This document shows, piece after piece, positions 9,444-18,132 of a stretch of 64,000 bases of DNA (position 1 is its first letter; every line of letters begins with the position of its first letter). The notes under the pieces were generated by a model. It was given only the letters and a program-made list of their open reading frames with translations. It was not told where the DNA came from and did not search any database. A program made the position numbers and the translations under genes. Origin of the DNA: Flavobacterium stagni (GTDB taxonomy: Bacteria; Bacteroidota; Bacteroidia; Flavobacteriales; Flavobacteriaceae); the NCBI RefSeq assembly GCF_004122105.1, contig NZ_SBKN01000003.1, forward strand, positions 124,001 to 188,000. Reading direction: 5' to 3'.

Positions 9444-12041
9444 TTAACGTAAAGTTCGGTCAGGTTGTGAATTTTTATCCCATTTAATATCGCTCAACAT
9501 TCCGGATTTAATCCCGATAAAGAATCCCCAATACGGGTTTAAACCAAACGGACTCCAATTGAAATTCATGCTCCAACTGTCCAAATCGCGGTTGATGCGT
9601 AATTGCGTAAACGTGACGCCTTTGTTTTGGAAATCGTACCCTGTTGAAGCTCCTAAAGTCCATTTGGATGTTAGCGTCGTATTGGCAGAAATCATCAATG
9701 AATTTCCGGTTATTTTATTTTCACCCAAAGCATTAGAATAGGTGAGGGCATAGGCTAAATTGATGTCCCATGGTATAATAGCGTTATAAAATCCGGCAAA
9801 CGTATCTTTTTCCTCTTCGTTTTCATCCGTTCGATTCGGTTCTTTATTGGAACCGAAAAGGTCATCATTGCGACCGCCGTTGCGTAAACCTTGGGTGTTT
9901 TCATTCTGATTGCCATCACCGGCACTATTAAATGAATAATTGAGGGTTATATTGGCGCTGGTCATGCGAAGGAATCCGCCGTCATTCCAAACATATTTGT
10001 CAATCTTTTTTTTGTCACTATTTAAAACATAAGGGTCAAAAACAGCAGCAAAATTCACATTCATTTTTTGTTTGAATAATGCGGTCCCTCCTGACATTCG
10101 GAAGGCATCCAACTTAAATCCATCGGCGGCAAAATTATAGCGTGTGCCAAAGGTTAAATTGTTCAATAAAAAGATTTTTTTCAATTCAGTTTTCGTAGAA
10201 TCTTTGTCCTTTACTTTGGCTTCCAAAACATTCACTAAAGAAAAATCCAAGGCATTGGCTAATGCACTCGTTGGGGCACCATAAATACCACTTTCAAAAC
10301 GGGAATAACGCAATACTGTCCCCGCGGCATCTGACGTATAATTTTGATAATATTGATTAAATCCAGGAGTGTAATTGTGGGTTAATGTAGGTCGCATGGT
10401 ATGACGAATGGACTGCAAACGCCCTTTTCCTTTAAATTTAAAAGTTCCGTAAATAGATGTTCCCACCGAATTGCTGATGGAATAGGTACGGAAAGCATCA
10501 AAGCCATTGACCGTTGAAGAGACTACCGCACCAGCCGCTGCATCATAATCTTTACGAATGGTTTTATTCACCCACACTTCGTTATAATTCAACGAACTGG
10601 TGAAACTAAAATATTGGAATACTTTAAAGTTGGTCGACAAGGGAAGCGTATGCTGCATTCCCATTTGTCCGTTTTTAAACATTTCCGATTTAAAAAAGAT
10701 GTCTTCTTTTACATTGTATTGGTTTCTACCATTGACATTGTATTGGAAGTTAATGTTTTGAATGAACCCTTTTTTGATGCCACTTTTTGGTGCAAACGGA
10801 TACACACGGTCCATACTCGCTTGTAAAGTAGGTAGGGTCAAACTGATCATCTGACTCTGGTTGTTTTGTGTATGGTTGGCCGAAGTGGTGAAATTAATTT
10901 GCGGTACCGTTTTAAATGTTTTGGAAAAGGTCACCGACGAACTCAAGGTATTGTTTAACTGGGATCCTAAGTTGGCTAAGTTTAATGATTGTTGGAAATA
11001 CTTACTACTTCCTAAATTCACAGAAGCCGAGAATCGTGAATTGGGATTGGATTTAGGATCTTTGGAATGATTCCATTGAATATTGTAAATGTTTTGCTTG
11101 GCATAACCTGGAAATCCGCGTTCACCTGTAATTTGATTTTCAAAACGAAGACTGAAAGCGCCGGTAAAATGGTATCGACTACCGTAATTGGTTTCTGCGC
11201 GTAAAGCATAACTACCATTCGTATAATAATCGCCTAAAAGGGCCAAGTCATAATGATCGCTCAATGCAAAATAATATCCCCCGTTTTGTAAAAAGAACCC
11301 TCGGGAATTACTTTGTCCGTAGGCCGGAATGATGATTCCTGATCGCGCTTTTGTGGTGATAGGGAAAAAAGCAAACGGAACCGCAATAGGCGTAGGTACA
11401 TTGTAGATGTACATGTTGGTGAATCCGGCTACGACTTTTTTACCGGGCACAAATTTCATTTTTCGAACCAAAAAATAGTATTCTGGATCTTCTAAGTTTG
11501 CAGAAGTTGTAACCCGAGCCCCTTTCATGTAATAGGTGGAATCGTTTTCTTTTTTGGTTTTTTCCGCATTAATATACATCTCCTGTTGCTTGGTGCGGGA
11601 ATTCCAAACCAATGCTTTTTTGGTTTTAAAATTAAATCGAATGGAATCCGGTTCAATCACATTGCCGCCTTGTTTGAAAACGGGATATTGAATGAAATTT
11701 CCAGCAGTATCCTTTAAACGCCCGGCGTAGACTTCATTTTTTTTATAATCAAAAACAATGATGCCAGCTTTTAATTCATAATCTTGGTATTTCAACACCG
11801 CTTCATCCATCAAGGTGATGATTTGCTTTTTTTGATCGAATTTCGCATAAGATTTCCCGAAATATTCGACTTTGCTCTCAAGATATTTCTTCTTTTTTAA
11901 AATCGTATCGGTTGAAATAACAGTGGCGTTTTTTACGTTAGAAGTAGGTGCGGTATTCGTTTCTTTTTGACCATAAAGTACTGCGTTTCCTTTTGTTAGA
12001 AACACTATGGATAAAACGATATAAAATAACTTTGTGCGCAA
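9444..12041 (-). CDS. lptD: LptD-like outer-membrane LPS assembly protein
   Basis: LptD inserts lipopolysaccharide into the outer leaflet of the outer membrane. The 865-residue protein begins with a signal peptide (MRTKLFYIVLSIVFLTKGNA). An OstA-like periplasmic beta-jellyroll follows at about residues 50-200 (KYLESKVEYFGKSYAKFDQ, then VYAGRLKDTAGN and SIRFNFKTKKALVWNSRTKQ). The rest is a long region rich in aromatic/glycine alternating strands, typical of a large beta-barrel (for example the FPITTKARSGIIIPAYGQS segment). Bacteroidota LptD proteins diverge from the proteobacterial type, and this one fits the Bacteroidota subfamily. It is divergent from the amidase gene at 12174 and probably cotranscribed with the downstream RidA-family gene. 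LptE is not visible nearby. Confidence 0.88.
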   Translation of the reverse strand: MRTKLFYIVLSIVFLTKGNAVLYGQKETNTAPTSNVKNATVISTDTILKKKKYLESKVEYFGKSYAKFDQKKQIITLMDEAVLKYQDYELKAGIIVFDYKKNEVYAGRLKDTAGNFIQYPVFKQGGNVIEPDSIRFNFKTKKALVWNSRTKQQEMYINAEKTKKENDSTYYMKGARVTTSANLEDPEYYFLVRKMKFVPGKKVVAGFTNMYIYNVPTPIAVPFAFFPITTKARSGIIIPAYGQSNSRGFFLQNGGYYFALSDHYDLALLGDYYTNGSYALRAETNYGSRYHFTGAFSLRFENQITGERGFPGYAKQNIYNIQWNHSKDPKSNPNSRFSASVNLGSSKYFQQSLNLANLGSQLNNTLSSSVTFSKTFKTVPQINFTTSANHTQNNQSQMISLTLPTLQASMDRVYPFAPKSGIKKGFIQNINFQYNVNGRNQYNVKEDIFFKSEMFKNGQMGMQHTLPLSTNFKVFQYFSFTSSLNYNEVWVNKTIRKDYDAAAGAVVSSTVNGFDAFRTYSISNSVGTSIYGTFKFKGKGRLQSIRHTMRPTLTHNYTPGFNQYYQNYTSDAAGTVLRYSRFESGIYGAPTSALANALDFSLVNVLEAKVKDKDSTKTELKKIFLLNNLTFGTRYNFAADGFKLDAFRMSGGTALFKQKMNVNFAAVFDPYVLNSDKKKIDKYVWNDGGFLRMTSANITLNYSFNSAGDGNQNENTQGLRNGGRNDDLFGSNKEPNRTDENEEEKDTFAGFYNAIIPWDINLAYALTYSNALGENKITGNSLMISANTTLTSKWTLGASTGYDFQNKGVTFTQLRINRDLDSWSMNFNWSPFGLNPYWGFFIGIKSGMLSDIKWDKNSQPDRTLR

Positions 12042-12173
12042 ACGGATTAATACTATTTTTGTAAAAATATGGCCTGATTTTTGACGGGCAAACTTACATA
12101 TAATTTCGTCAAAAATAGAGAATAATTAATTTTATACTTGTTGGGTTTTAATTAAAATTAACGTTTAAATACC

Positions 12174-13343
12174 ATGAATCAACGCATTAGCACGATAATC
12201 ACCTGTTTTTTTGTTCTACTCTTTTCATTGTCAATGGCTTGGAGTCAAAATGGAAAATTTAAAGTCGCACTCGATGCTGGACATGGCGATCACGACTTTG
12301 GAGCGGTTTACAACGGACATATTGAAAAAAACATCAATTTGGCCATTGTTTTGAAAGTGGGCAAATTGTTGGAAAAGCACAACAACATTGATGTGATTTA
12401 TACGCGTAAAACTGATGTTTTCGTGGATTTGATCGAAAGAGCCAACATTGCCAACCGTGCAGATGCCAATATTTTTGTGTCTGTGCATTGCAATGCAAAC
12501 AAGAATACAGCTGCGGATGGTACTGAAACTTATGTAATGGGTATGTCCAAAAACGCTTCTAATCTTGAAGCGGCTAAACGAGAAAATGCTGTAATCACGA
12601 TGGAGAAAGATTACAAGCAAAAATACGAAGGCTTTGATCCTAAAAAGCCAGAATCCATGTTGGGAATGACCATTATGCAAGAGGAATTCTTAGAGAATAG
12701 CATTGCTTTAGCTGCTAAAATTCAGGATAATTTTGTCAAATTGCTAGGAAAGAAAAGTCGTGGTGGCGGCGTAAAACAAGCACCATATATGGTTTTGCAC
12801 AAAGCCTACATGCCCCGTGTTTTGATTGAAACGGGATTTGTTTCCAATCCAGTTGAAGGTGCGCGTTTGGATTCAGAAGAAGGGCAAAGTGAAATTGCTG
12901 AAGCGATTTACAAAGCGATTTTGAGTTATAAAAAAGATAATTTTGACGGGGAAGATGCCGCTTCAGACAATGTAAAACCTTCTCAACGAGTAGAAGAAGT
13001 AATTGTGAATACACCCGTAAAAAAGGATTCAGTCGTTAAGAAAACAGAGCCCAAAAAAGTTCTTGTGGAAAATGAAAAACCTACCAAAGGGGTGGTTTTC
13101 AAAATTCAAATTTCGGCGAGTGCCAAAAAATTAGAAACTACACCTTCCAATTTCAAAGGGCTTAAATCCATTTCGATGACGCAAACGCCAGCGGGTCTTT
13201 ATAAATATATGTACGGCGAAACAGCCAATTATGAAGAAGCGAAACGTTTGTTGACAGAAGCCAAAAGCAAAGGATACAACCAGGCTTTTATAATTGCTTT
13301 TAAAGACGGAAAGAGTGTTTCGGTTCAAGAAGCTTTAAAATAA
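12174..13343 (+). CDS. N-acetylmuramoyl-L-alanine amidase (Amidase_3) with C-terminal SPOR-like region
   Basis: This periplasmic enzyme cleaves the amide bond between muramic acid and the stem peptide during cell separation. The 389-residue protein has a signal peptide (about 1-24, ending SMAWSQ). The Amidase_3 domain (about 29-255) has the zinc ligands in LDAGHGDHDFG, the glutamate in HIEKNINLA and the histidine in FVSVHCNAN, plus the catalytic glutamate in VLIETGFVSN. After a lysine- and valine-rich linker (about 265-310), the C-terminus (VVFKIQISAS onward) resembles a SPOR domain, which would bind denuded septal glycan. A TATACTTG near-match to the -7 consensus lies at 12133-12140. Confidence 0.9.
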   Translation: MNQRISTIITCFFVLLFSLSMAWSQNGKFKVALDAGHGDHDFGAVYNGHIEKNINLAIVLKVGKLLEKHNNIDVIYTRKTDVFVDLIERANIANRADANIFVSVHCNANKNTAADGTETYVMGMSKNASNLEAAKRENAVITMEKDYKQKYEGFDPKKPESMLGMTIMQEEFLENSIALAAKIQDNFVKLLGKKSRGGGVKQAPYMVLHKAYMPRVLIETGFVSNPVEGARLDSEEGQSEIAEAIYKAILSYKKDNFDGEDAASDNVKPSQRVEEVIVNTPVKKDSVVKKTEPKKVLVENEKPTKGVVFKIQISASAKKLETTPSNFKGLKSISMTQTPAGLYKYMYGETANYEEAKRLLTEAKSKGYNQAFIIAFKDGKSVSVQEALK

Positions 13344-13349
13344 AAAGTG

Positions 13350-13357
13350 TAACTTTG
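13350..13357 (+). promoter_or_regulatory. -7 promoter element for the MlaD-family gene
   Basis: TAACTTTG matches TAnnTTTG exactly and ends 19 bases before the TTG start at 13377. This supports that start and predicts a leader of only about 12-15 bases. Confidence 0.5.
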
Positions 13358-13376
13358 CCATCAAAAATTCTTTGTT

Positions 13377-14333
13377 TTGAAACTAACCCGCGAATTAAAA
13401 TCAGCCGTACTTGTCATTGCTTCAATTGCTTTATTTATTTGGGGCTATAGCTTTTTGAAAGGAAGAGACTTGCTCAGCAACCACAAAACGGTTTATGTAG
13501 TTTATAATAATGTTGAAGGACTTGAAAAATCAGCTCCTGTGACCATAAACGGTTTAACCATTGGAAAAGTGAATGCCATTACTATAGATAATGAGACCGC
13601 AAAAATTCGGGTGGAACTACAATTGACTACTGATTTTCCAATAAAGTCTTCCAGCAAAGCTGAAATTTATGCACCGAGTCCGATTGGCGGTAAACAAATT
13701 GCTATTTTACCTGGAACTACCGGTCAAGAAGTGGAAGATGGTGCGACCTTAACTGCTTCAGAAAAATTAGGATTGACCGATGAATTAGCCCGTCAAATCG
13801 AACCGTTAAAAGATAAGATTGTTAAGTTGTTAGACAATGCCAATACGATGTTGGAAAACTTCAATCAGGTATTGGATGCTAACAGTAAAGCGCACTTAAG
13901 AAGTAGTTTGGCGAATTTAGATGCGACCATCGCCACATTTAAAGAAACGGGCGAACAAGCCAATACACTTTTAGCCGATAATCAGAAAAAGATTGGAAAT
14001 ACCCTTACCAATGCTGAAAAAACGTCGGCCAATTTTGCAAAAATTTCCAATGATTTGGCACAGTCCAATTTGAAGGAAACAGTAGCAACCCTTGATCAGA
14101 CATTAATTAGTGTTCAAAAAATTATGAGTGACATAGAATCAGGCAAAGGTTCGATGGGTAAACTCATGAAAGACGATCAATTATATACTAATTTTACCAA
14201 AACTTCTAAAGAACTCGAACTGTTGTTACAGGATTTACGATTGAATCCGACACGCTATGTGAATGTTTCATTGTTTGGTAAAAAAAATAAGCCCTATGTG
14301 GCTCCCGTAAACGATTCGAATAATAAAAAGTAA
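13377..14333 (+). CDS. MlaD/MCE-family lipid-transport protein
   Basis: MCE proteins sit on the periplasmic side of the inner membrane and pass phospholipids or other hydrophobic molecules between membranes. The 318-residue protein has one N-terminal membrane anchor (about 8-27, SAVLVIASIALFIWGYSFLKG), an MCE domain (about 38-115, with the strand NVEGLEKSAPVTINGLTIGKV and PSPIGGKQIAILPG), and then a long helical region (about 135-290) like the coiled part of other MlaD homologues. The start is TTG; no ATG lies near enough to keep the anchor. The MlaE permease and MlaF ATPase partners are not in the window. It lies 33 bases after the amidase gene but has its own perfect -7 box. Confidence 0.85.
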   Translation: MKLTRELKSAVLVIASIALFIWGYSFLKGRDLLSNHKTVYVVYNNVEGLEKSAPVTINGLTIGKVNAITIDNETAKIRVELQLTTDFPIKSSSKAEIYAPSPIGGKQIAILPGTTGQEVEDGATLTASEKLGLTDELARQIEPLKDKIVKLLDNANTMLENFNQVLDANSKAHLRSSLANLDATIATFKETGEQANTLLADNQKKIGNTLTNAEKTSANFAKISNDLAQSNLKETVATLDQTLISVQKIMSDIESGKGSMGKLMKDDQLYTNFTKTSKELELLLQDLRLNPTRYVNVSLFGKKNKPYVAPVNDSNNKK

Positions 14334-14338
14334 GTGAG

Positions 14339-15664
14339 ATGAGCTTTTTAGTCAATATTTTCTTCGCGATTATACTAACCCTTGGATTTGGTTATTTTGC
14401 AATCAATGTAAAAAAGTTAGTGCGTAACATCAACATGGGACGCGATGTAAATCGTTCCGATAATTCAAGTGCCCGCTGGAACAATATGTTGATGGTGGCC
14501 TTAGGACAATCCAAAATGGTGAAGCGTCCTGTGGCCGGATTCATGCATATTTTAATCTATGTGGGTTTTGTGATTATCAATTTAGAATTGCTAGAAATCA
14601 TTATTGACGGATTGTTTGGTACCCATCGTGTATTTGCATTCTTGGGCGGATTCTATAGTTTCTTGATTGGTTCTTTCGAAATTTTAGCGGTTTTAGTTCT
14701 TGTAGCGGTTGTTGTCTTTTGGGCGCGCCGTAATGTGTTGAAATTGGGTCGTTTTGCTAATCCTGATTTAAATGGCAAACCCCGCAAAGACGCCAATTAT
14801 ATTTTATATTTCGAGATTGTTTTAATGTCGTTGTTCTTGTTGATGAATGCCGCTGATTTTTGGTTGCAACAAGCCGGTGTTGAACATTATATTCAAGCGG
14901 GTTCTTTTCCAATCAGTCATTTTATTAGTCCGGTTTTCAATGGTTTGAATGAAGGAACGGTGGTGATGTTGGAGCGCACCTTTTGGTGGATGCATATTGT
15001 TGGGATTTTGATTTTCTTGAACTATTTATATTATTCCAAACATTTGCATATTCTTTTAGCATTTCCAAATACCTATTATGCAGATTTGAATGCTAAAGGG
15101 AAAATTGACAATTTGGAAAGTGTAACCAAAGAAGTCCAATTGATGATGGATCCCAATGCCGATCCCTTTGCGGCTCCTGCACCAGGTGCTGATGAAGCGC
15201 CGGCTAAATTTGGAGCAAGTGATGTTATGGATTTGAATTGGGTTCAATTATTGAATGCTTACACCTGCACCGAATGTGGTCGTTGTACATCTTCTTGTCC
15301 GGCAAATCAAACAGGTAAGAAATTATCTCCCCGAAAAATCATGATGGATACACGTGATCGATTGGAAGAAGTGGGAAGAAACTTGGATGCCAACAAAGGT
15401 GTTTTTGTGCCTGATAATAAAAGTTTGTTGAACGATTACATTACACAAGAAGAGTTGTGGGCCTGTACTTCTTGCAACGCTTGTGTGGAAGAGTGTCCGG
15501 TAAATATCAGTCCGTTGTCCATTATTATGGATATGCGCCGTTATTTAGTGATGGAGCAAAGTGCGGCACCTCAATCGTTGAATGCCATGATGACCAATAT
15601 TGAAAACAACGGTGCGCCTTGGCAATACAATCAGATGGATCGTTTAAACTGGAAAAGTGAGTAA
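14339..15664 (+). CDS. Membrane (4Fe-4S)-binding oxidoreductase, heterodisulfide reductase C/E-like
   Basis: The 441-residue protein has about five membrane segments in its first 240 residues, with histidines placed as in NarI-like cytochrome b domains. After a linker rich in A, P and D come two ferredoxin-type cluster motifs: CTECGRCTSSCP at about residue 310 and CTSCNACVEECP at about residue 377. It probably passes electrons between the quinone pool and a soluble partner. The natural partner is the CCG-domain protein at 16232, so the two would form an HdrDE/GlcF-like pair. The physiological donor is unknown. It starts 5 bases after the MCE gene. Confidence 0.8.
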   Translation: MSFLVNIFFAIILTLGFGYFAINVKKLVRNINMGRDVNRSDNSSARWNNMLMVALGQSKMVKRPVAGFMHILIYVGFVIINLELLEIIIDGLFGTHRVFAFLGGFYSFLIGSFEILAVLVLVAVVVFWARRNVLKLGRFANPDLNGKPRKDANYILYFEIVLMSLFLLMNAADFWLQQAGVEHYIQAGSFPISHFISPVFNGLNEGTVVMLERTFWWMHIVGILIFLNYLYYSKHLHILLAFPNTYYADLNAKGKIDNLESVTKEVQLMMDPNADPFAAPAPGADEAPAKFGASDVMDLNWVQLLNAYTCTECGRCTSSCPANQTGKKLSPRKIMMDTRDRLEEVGRNLDANKGVFVPDNKSLLNDYITQEELWACTSCNACVEECPVNISPLSIIMDMRRYLVMEQSAAPQSLNAMMTNIENNGAPWQYNQMDRLNWKSE

Positions 15665-15762
15665 GTCGATGCTTAGCATCAAAAAATAATGATAATTTCC
15701 ATTATGTGAGGGCTTGGGAATTGTCAAATGAAAGTGAAATTTTTAACGCAAAAAATTAAAAA

Positions 15763-16209
15763 ATGAAAGCGGAAGACATTGAAAAGTCTTTGCAGTCCAT
15801 TACAGAAAACGGACAGCATTTAAGCCCTATTTTACCGGAAGGTATAAAGAATTATTTAATTGATATCGACGGTACCATTTGCGACGATATTCCGAATGAA
15901 GAGCCGGAGCGTATGCTAACCGCAGAAGTCTATCCGGATGCTTTGATCACATTGAACAAATGGTATGAAGAAGGTCATGTGATTTTTTTCTTTACCTCGC
16001 GCACCGAAGCACATCGTGAGTATACGGAAACCTGGCTGAAAAAACACGGTTTCAAATACCACGGAATTTTGTTTGGCAAACCGCGTGGAGGAAATTACCA
16101 CTGGATTGATAACCACTTGGTAAAAGCGACACGTTACCGTGGAAAATTTACCGATTTAATTGAAAAAGAAGTGACCATCCAAGTTTTTGACGATGGGAAA
16201 CACGAATAA
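15763..16209 (+). CDS. Small HAD-superfamily phosphatase-like protein
   Basis: The 148-residue protein has HAD motif I as IDIDGTICDD (about residues 32-41; the first aspartate would be the nucleophile), motif II as FFFTSRTEAHREYT, and motif III/IV around WIDNHLVKA. It has no room for a large cap domain. Similar genes are sometimes labelled phosphoheptose isomerase, but nothing here resembles a SIS-domain isomerase. It lies between two Fe-S protein genes, with 98 bases before it and 22 after it. The substrate is not known. Confidence 0.7.
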   Translation: MKAEDIEKSLQSITENGQHLSPILPEGIKNYLIDIDGTICDDIPNEEPERMLTAEVYPDALITLNKWYEEGHVIFFFTSRTEAHREYTETWLKKHGFKYHGILFGKPRGGNYHWIDNHLVKATRYRGKFTDLIEKEVTIQVFDDGKHE

Positions 16210-16231
16210 ATAAGACATAAAACAAGGTGAT

Positions 16232-17023
16232 ATGGCAGAAAATTTAATTGTGCCTACAATGGCTGAAATGTTGGCGCAAGGTCAACAGCCTGAAGTATTG
16301 TTCTGGGTAGGTTGTGCAGGAAGTTTCGACGACCGTGCTAAGCGCATTACAAAAGCATTTGTCAAAATTTTGAACAATGCCAATGTGTCGTTTGCGGTAT
16401 TAGGAACGGAAGAATCGTGTACAGGTGATCCCGCAAAACGTGCAGGGAATGAATTTTTGTTTCAAATGCAAGCCATGATGAACATTCAGGTTTTGAATGC
16501 CTACGAAGCAAAAAAAATCGTAACTGCCTGTCCCCATTGTTTTAATACGCTTAAAAATGAATATCCTGAATTGGGCGGTCACTATCAAGTAGTGCACCAT
16601 ACCCAGTTTTTAAAGGAATTGTTGGATAACGGCCGCCTAAAAATTGAAGGCGGTACCTACAAAGGAAAACGCATCACTTTCCACGATCCTTGTTACTTAG
16701 GTCGGGCCAACTCCGTGTACGAAGCGCCTCGTGATTTGATTCAAAAATTGGATGCCGAATTGGTAGAAATGAAACGCTCCAAGGCGAACGGTTTATGTTG
16801 TGGAGCAGGTGGTGCACAAATGTTTAAAGAACCTGAAGCGGGGAATAAAGACATTAATATCGAGCGCACCGATGATGCTTTGGAAACAAAACCCGAAGTC
16901 ATTGCCGCTGGTTGTCCCTTCTGTAACACCATGTTAACTGATGGAGTAAAACACAACCACAAAGAAGCCGATATCAAAGTTTTAGATATCGCCGAATTAA
17001 TTGCTAACGCACAAGATTTATAA
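16232..17023 (+). CDS. CCG-domain Fe-S oxidoreductase subunit (HdrB/GlcF/LutA type)
   Basis: The 263-residue protein has two cysteine-rich CCG-type repeats: an early FWVGCAGSFDDR (about 25-36) with CPHC (about 99-102), and a second set with DPCYLGR, NGLCCGAGGAQMF (about 187-199) and AAGCPFCNTML (about 225-235). Such domains hold noncubane or 4Fe-4S clusters and act in heterodisulfide reductase, glycolate oxidase or lactate oxidase complexes. It is soluble, with no signal peptide. The membrane Fe-S protein at 14339 is its likely partner. No dedicated flavoprotein oxidase is visible next to it, so the substrate cannot be named. Confidence 0.82.
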   Translation: MAENLIVPTMAEMLAQGQQPEVLFWVGCAGSFDDRAKRITKAFVKILNNANVSFAVLGTEESCTGDPAKRAGNEFLFQMQAMMNIQVLNAYEAKKIVTACPHCFNTLKNEYPELGGHYQVVHHTQFLKELLDNGRLKIEGGTYKGKRITFHDPCYLGRANSVYEAPRDLIQKLDAELVEMKRSKANGLCCGAGGAQMFKEPEAGNKDINIERTDDALETKPEVIAAGCPFCNTMLTDGVKHNHKEADIKVLDIAELIANAQDL

Positions 17024-17024
17024 C

Positions 17025-17636
17025 ATGAAAAAAACAATTACACTATTATTTTTAGGGGCCGGTTTATGGTCCAATGCACAAACATCTCCGATGGATCTTG
17101 TAGCGAAAGAAACTTGTGAATGTGTTACTCAGAAAAAAGCCGAGGGTAAAATCGCAAAAGAAGAACTTACTTTAACAGTAGGCTTGTGTTTATTATCGAG
17201 TTATGAGAAATACAAAGATAAATTCCCGAAGGAGGAACAAATCAGCATGACAGATGAAAATGCAGCTGAAAAATTAGGAGAAAAAGTAGCGATGAAAATG
17301 GTGACTTATTGTCCAGAAACTATTTTGGAAATAGGAATGATGAGTCGTGATGAAGAAAATGCTGAAGCTGAAGCGGAACCTGAATATGAAACTATTGAAG
17401 GTACAATTACGGCAATTGAAGTGAAACAATTTGTGACCATTAAAATGAAAGATAAAAATGGGAAACAAGTTCAGTTTTTATTGTTGGATTATTTTGAAAC
17501 CGCAAGTGTATACACCGATGGTAAACTAAAAGTGAATGACAAAGTAGCAATCAGTTATGGTGATGTCGAGTTGTATGATCCTGTTCAAAAAGAATTTAGA
17601 ACGTATAAAGTCATTACCGCTTTAAAGAAAAACTAA
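17025..17636 (+). CDS. Secreted protein of unknown function
   Basis: I do not recognise this 203-residue protein. It has a signal peptide (MKKTITLLFLGAGLWSNAQ), then a short helical region with the cysteines of KETCECVTQ, GLCLLSS and TYCPETI, then an acidic stretch (EENAEAEAEPEYE) and a C-terminal beta-rich part beginning YETIEGTITAIEVKQFVTI that looks like a small OB-type barrel. The ATG at 17025 is chosen because the signal peptide begins there; an upstream in-frame TTG at 17001 would overlap the previous gene. It follows the CCG gene by one base, so the two are probably cotranscribed. Confidence 0.6.
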   Translation: MKKTITLLFLGAGLWSNAQTSPMDLVAKETCECVTQKKAEGKIAKEELTLTVGLCLLSSYEKYKDKFPKEEQISMTDENAAEKLGEKVAMKMVTYCPETILEIGMMSRDEENAEAEAEPEYETIEGTITAIEVKQFVTIKMKDKNGKQVQFLLLDYFETASVYTDGKLKVNDKVAISYGDVELYDPVQKEFRTYKVITALKKN

Positions 17637-17640
17637 TACC

Positions 17641-18123
17641 ATGTTTGTACCTTTTGATACCCTTCCCGAAGATTCTCGTATTTGGATTTATCAATCCAAT
17701 CGCAAACTATCGGATGAGGAAGTTGCTGATATAGAAACCGCAACGCAAGCTTTTTTAATGAATTGGGCCGCTCACGGAACTCCACTAGAAGCCTCCTTTT
17801 TAGTGATGTACAATCGATTCATTATTTTGGCGGTTAATCAAGAAGTACAAGCGGTTACGGGTTGTTCCATCGATGCTTCTGTAGTTTTTATACAACAATT
17901 GGAACAACAATACAATATTGATTTATTGGATAAAATGAACGTGACTTTCCGTCAAGGTGATTTCATTACCCATAAAACGTTGTTGGATTTTAAAAAAATG
18001 GTGAAAGAAAAATCGGTTTCTTCCAATACTATTGTTTTTAATAATCTCGTTAATACCATTGAAGAATGGAAAGAATCTTGGGAAGTTCCTGCCGCTGATA
18101 GTTGGCATTCTCGTTTCTTTTAA
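17641..18123 (+). CDS. Conserved 160-residue protein, unknown function (not an ABC ATPase)
   Basis: Proteins like this are common in flavobacteria and some databases call them ABC transporter ATPase. The sequence contains no Walker A, Walker B or LSGGQ motif, so that name is not supported. Visible features are the N-terminal FDTLPEDSRIWIYQSNRKLS, an NWAAHG motif (about residues 37-42), VTGCSIDASV (about 79-88), and a C-terminal SWEVPAADSWHSRFF. It lies 4 bases after the preceding gene and 9 before the GH3 gene. Function unknown; the invariant-looking W, H and C residues suggest an enzyme or binding protein. Confidence 0.65.
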   Translation: MFVPFDTLPEDSRIWIYQSNRKLSDEEVADIETATQAFLMNWAAHGTPLEASFLVMYNRFIILAVNQEVQAVTGCSIDASVVFIQQLEQQYNIDLLDKMNVTFRQGDFITHKTLLDFKKMVKEKSVSSNTIVFNNLVNTIEEWKESWEVPAADSWHSRFF

Positions 18124-18132
18124 AATTTAAAA

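Noticed and set aside
12231..12680. 149-residue open frame antisense to the amidase gene
   Set aside because: It lies wholly over a clear Amidase_3 gene, has no family resemblance, and its composition fits a shadow of codon bias.
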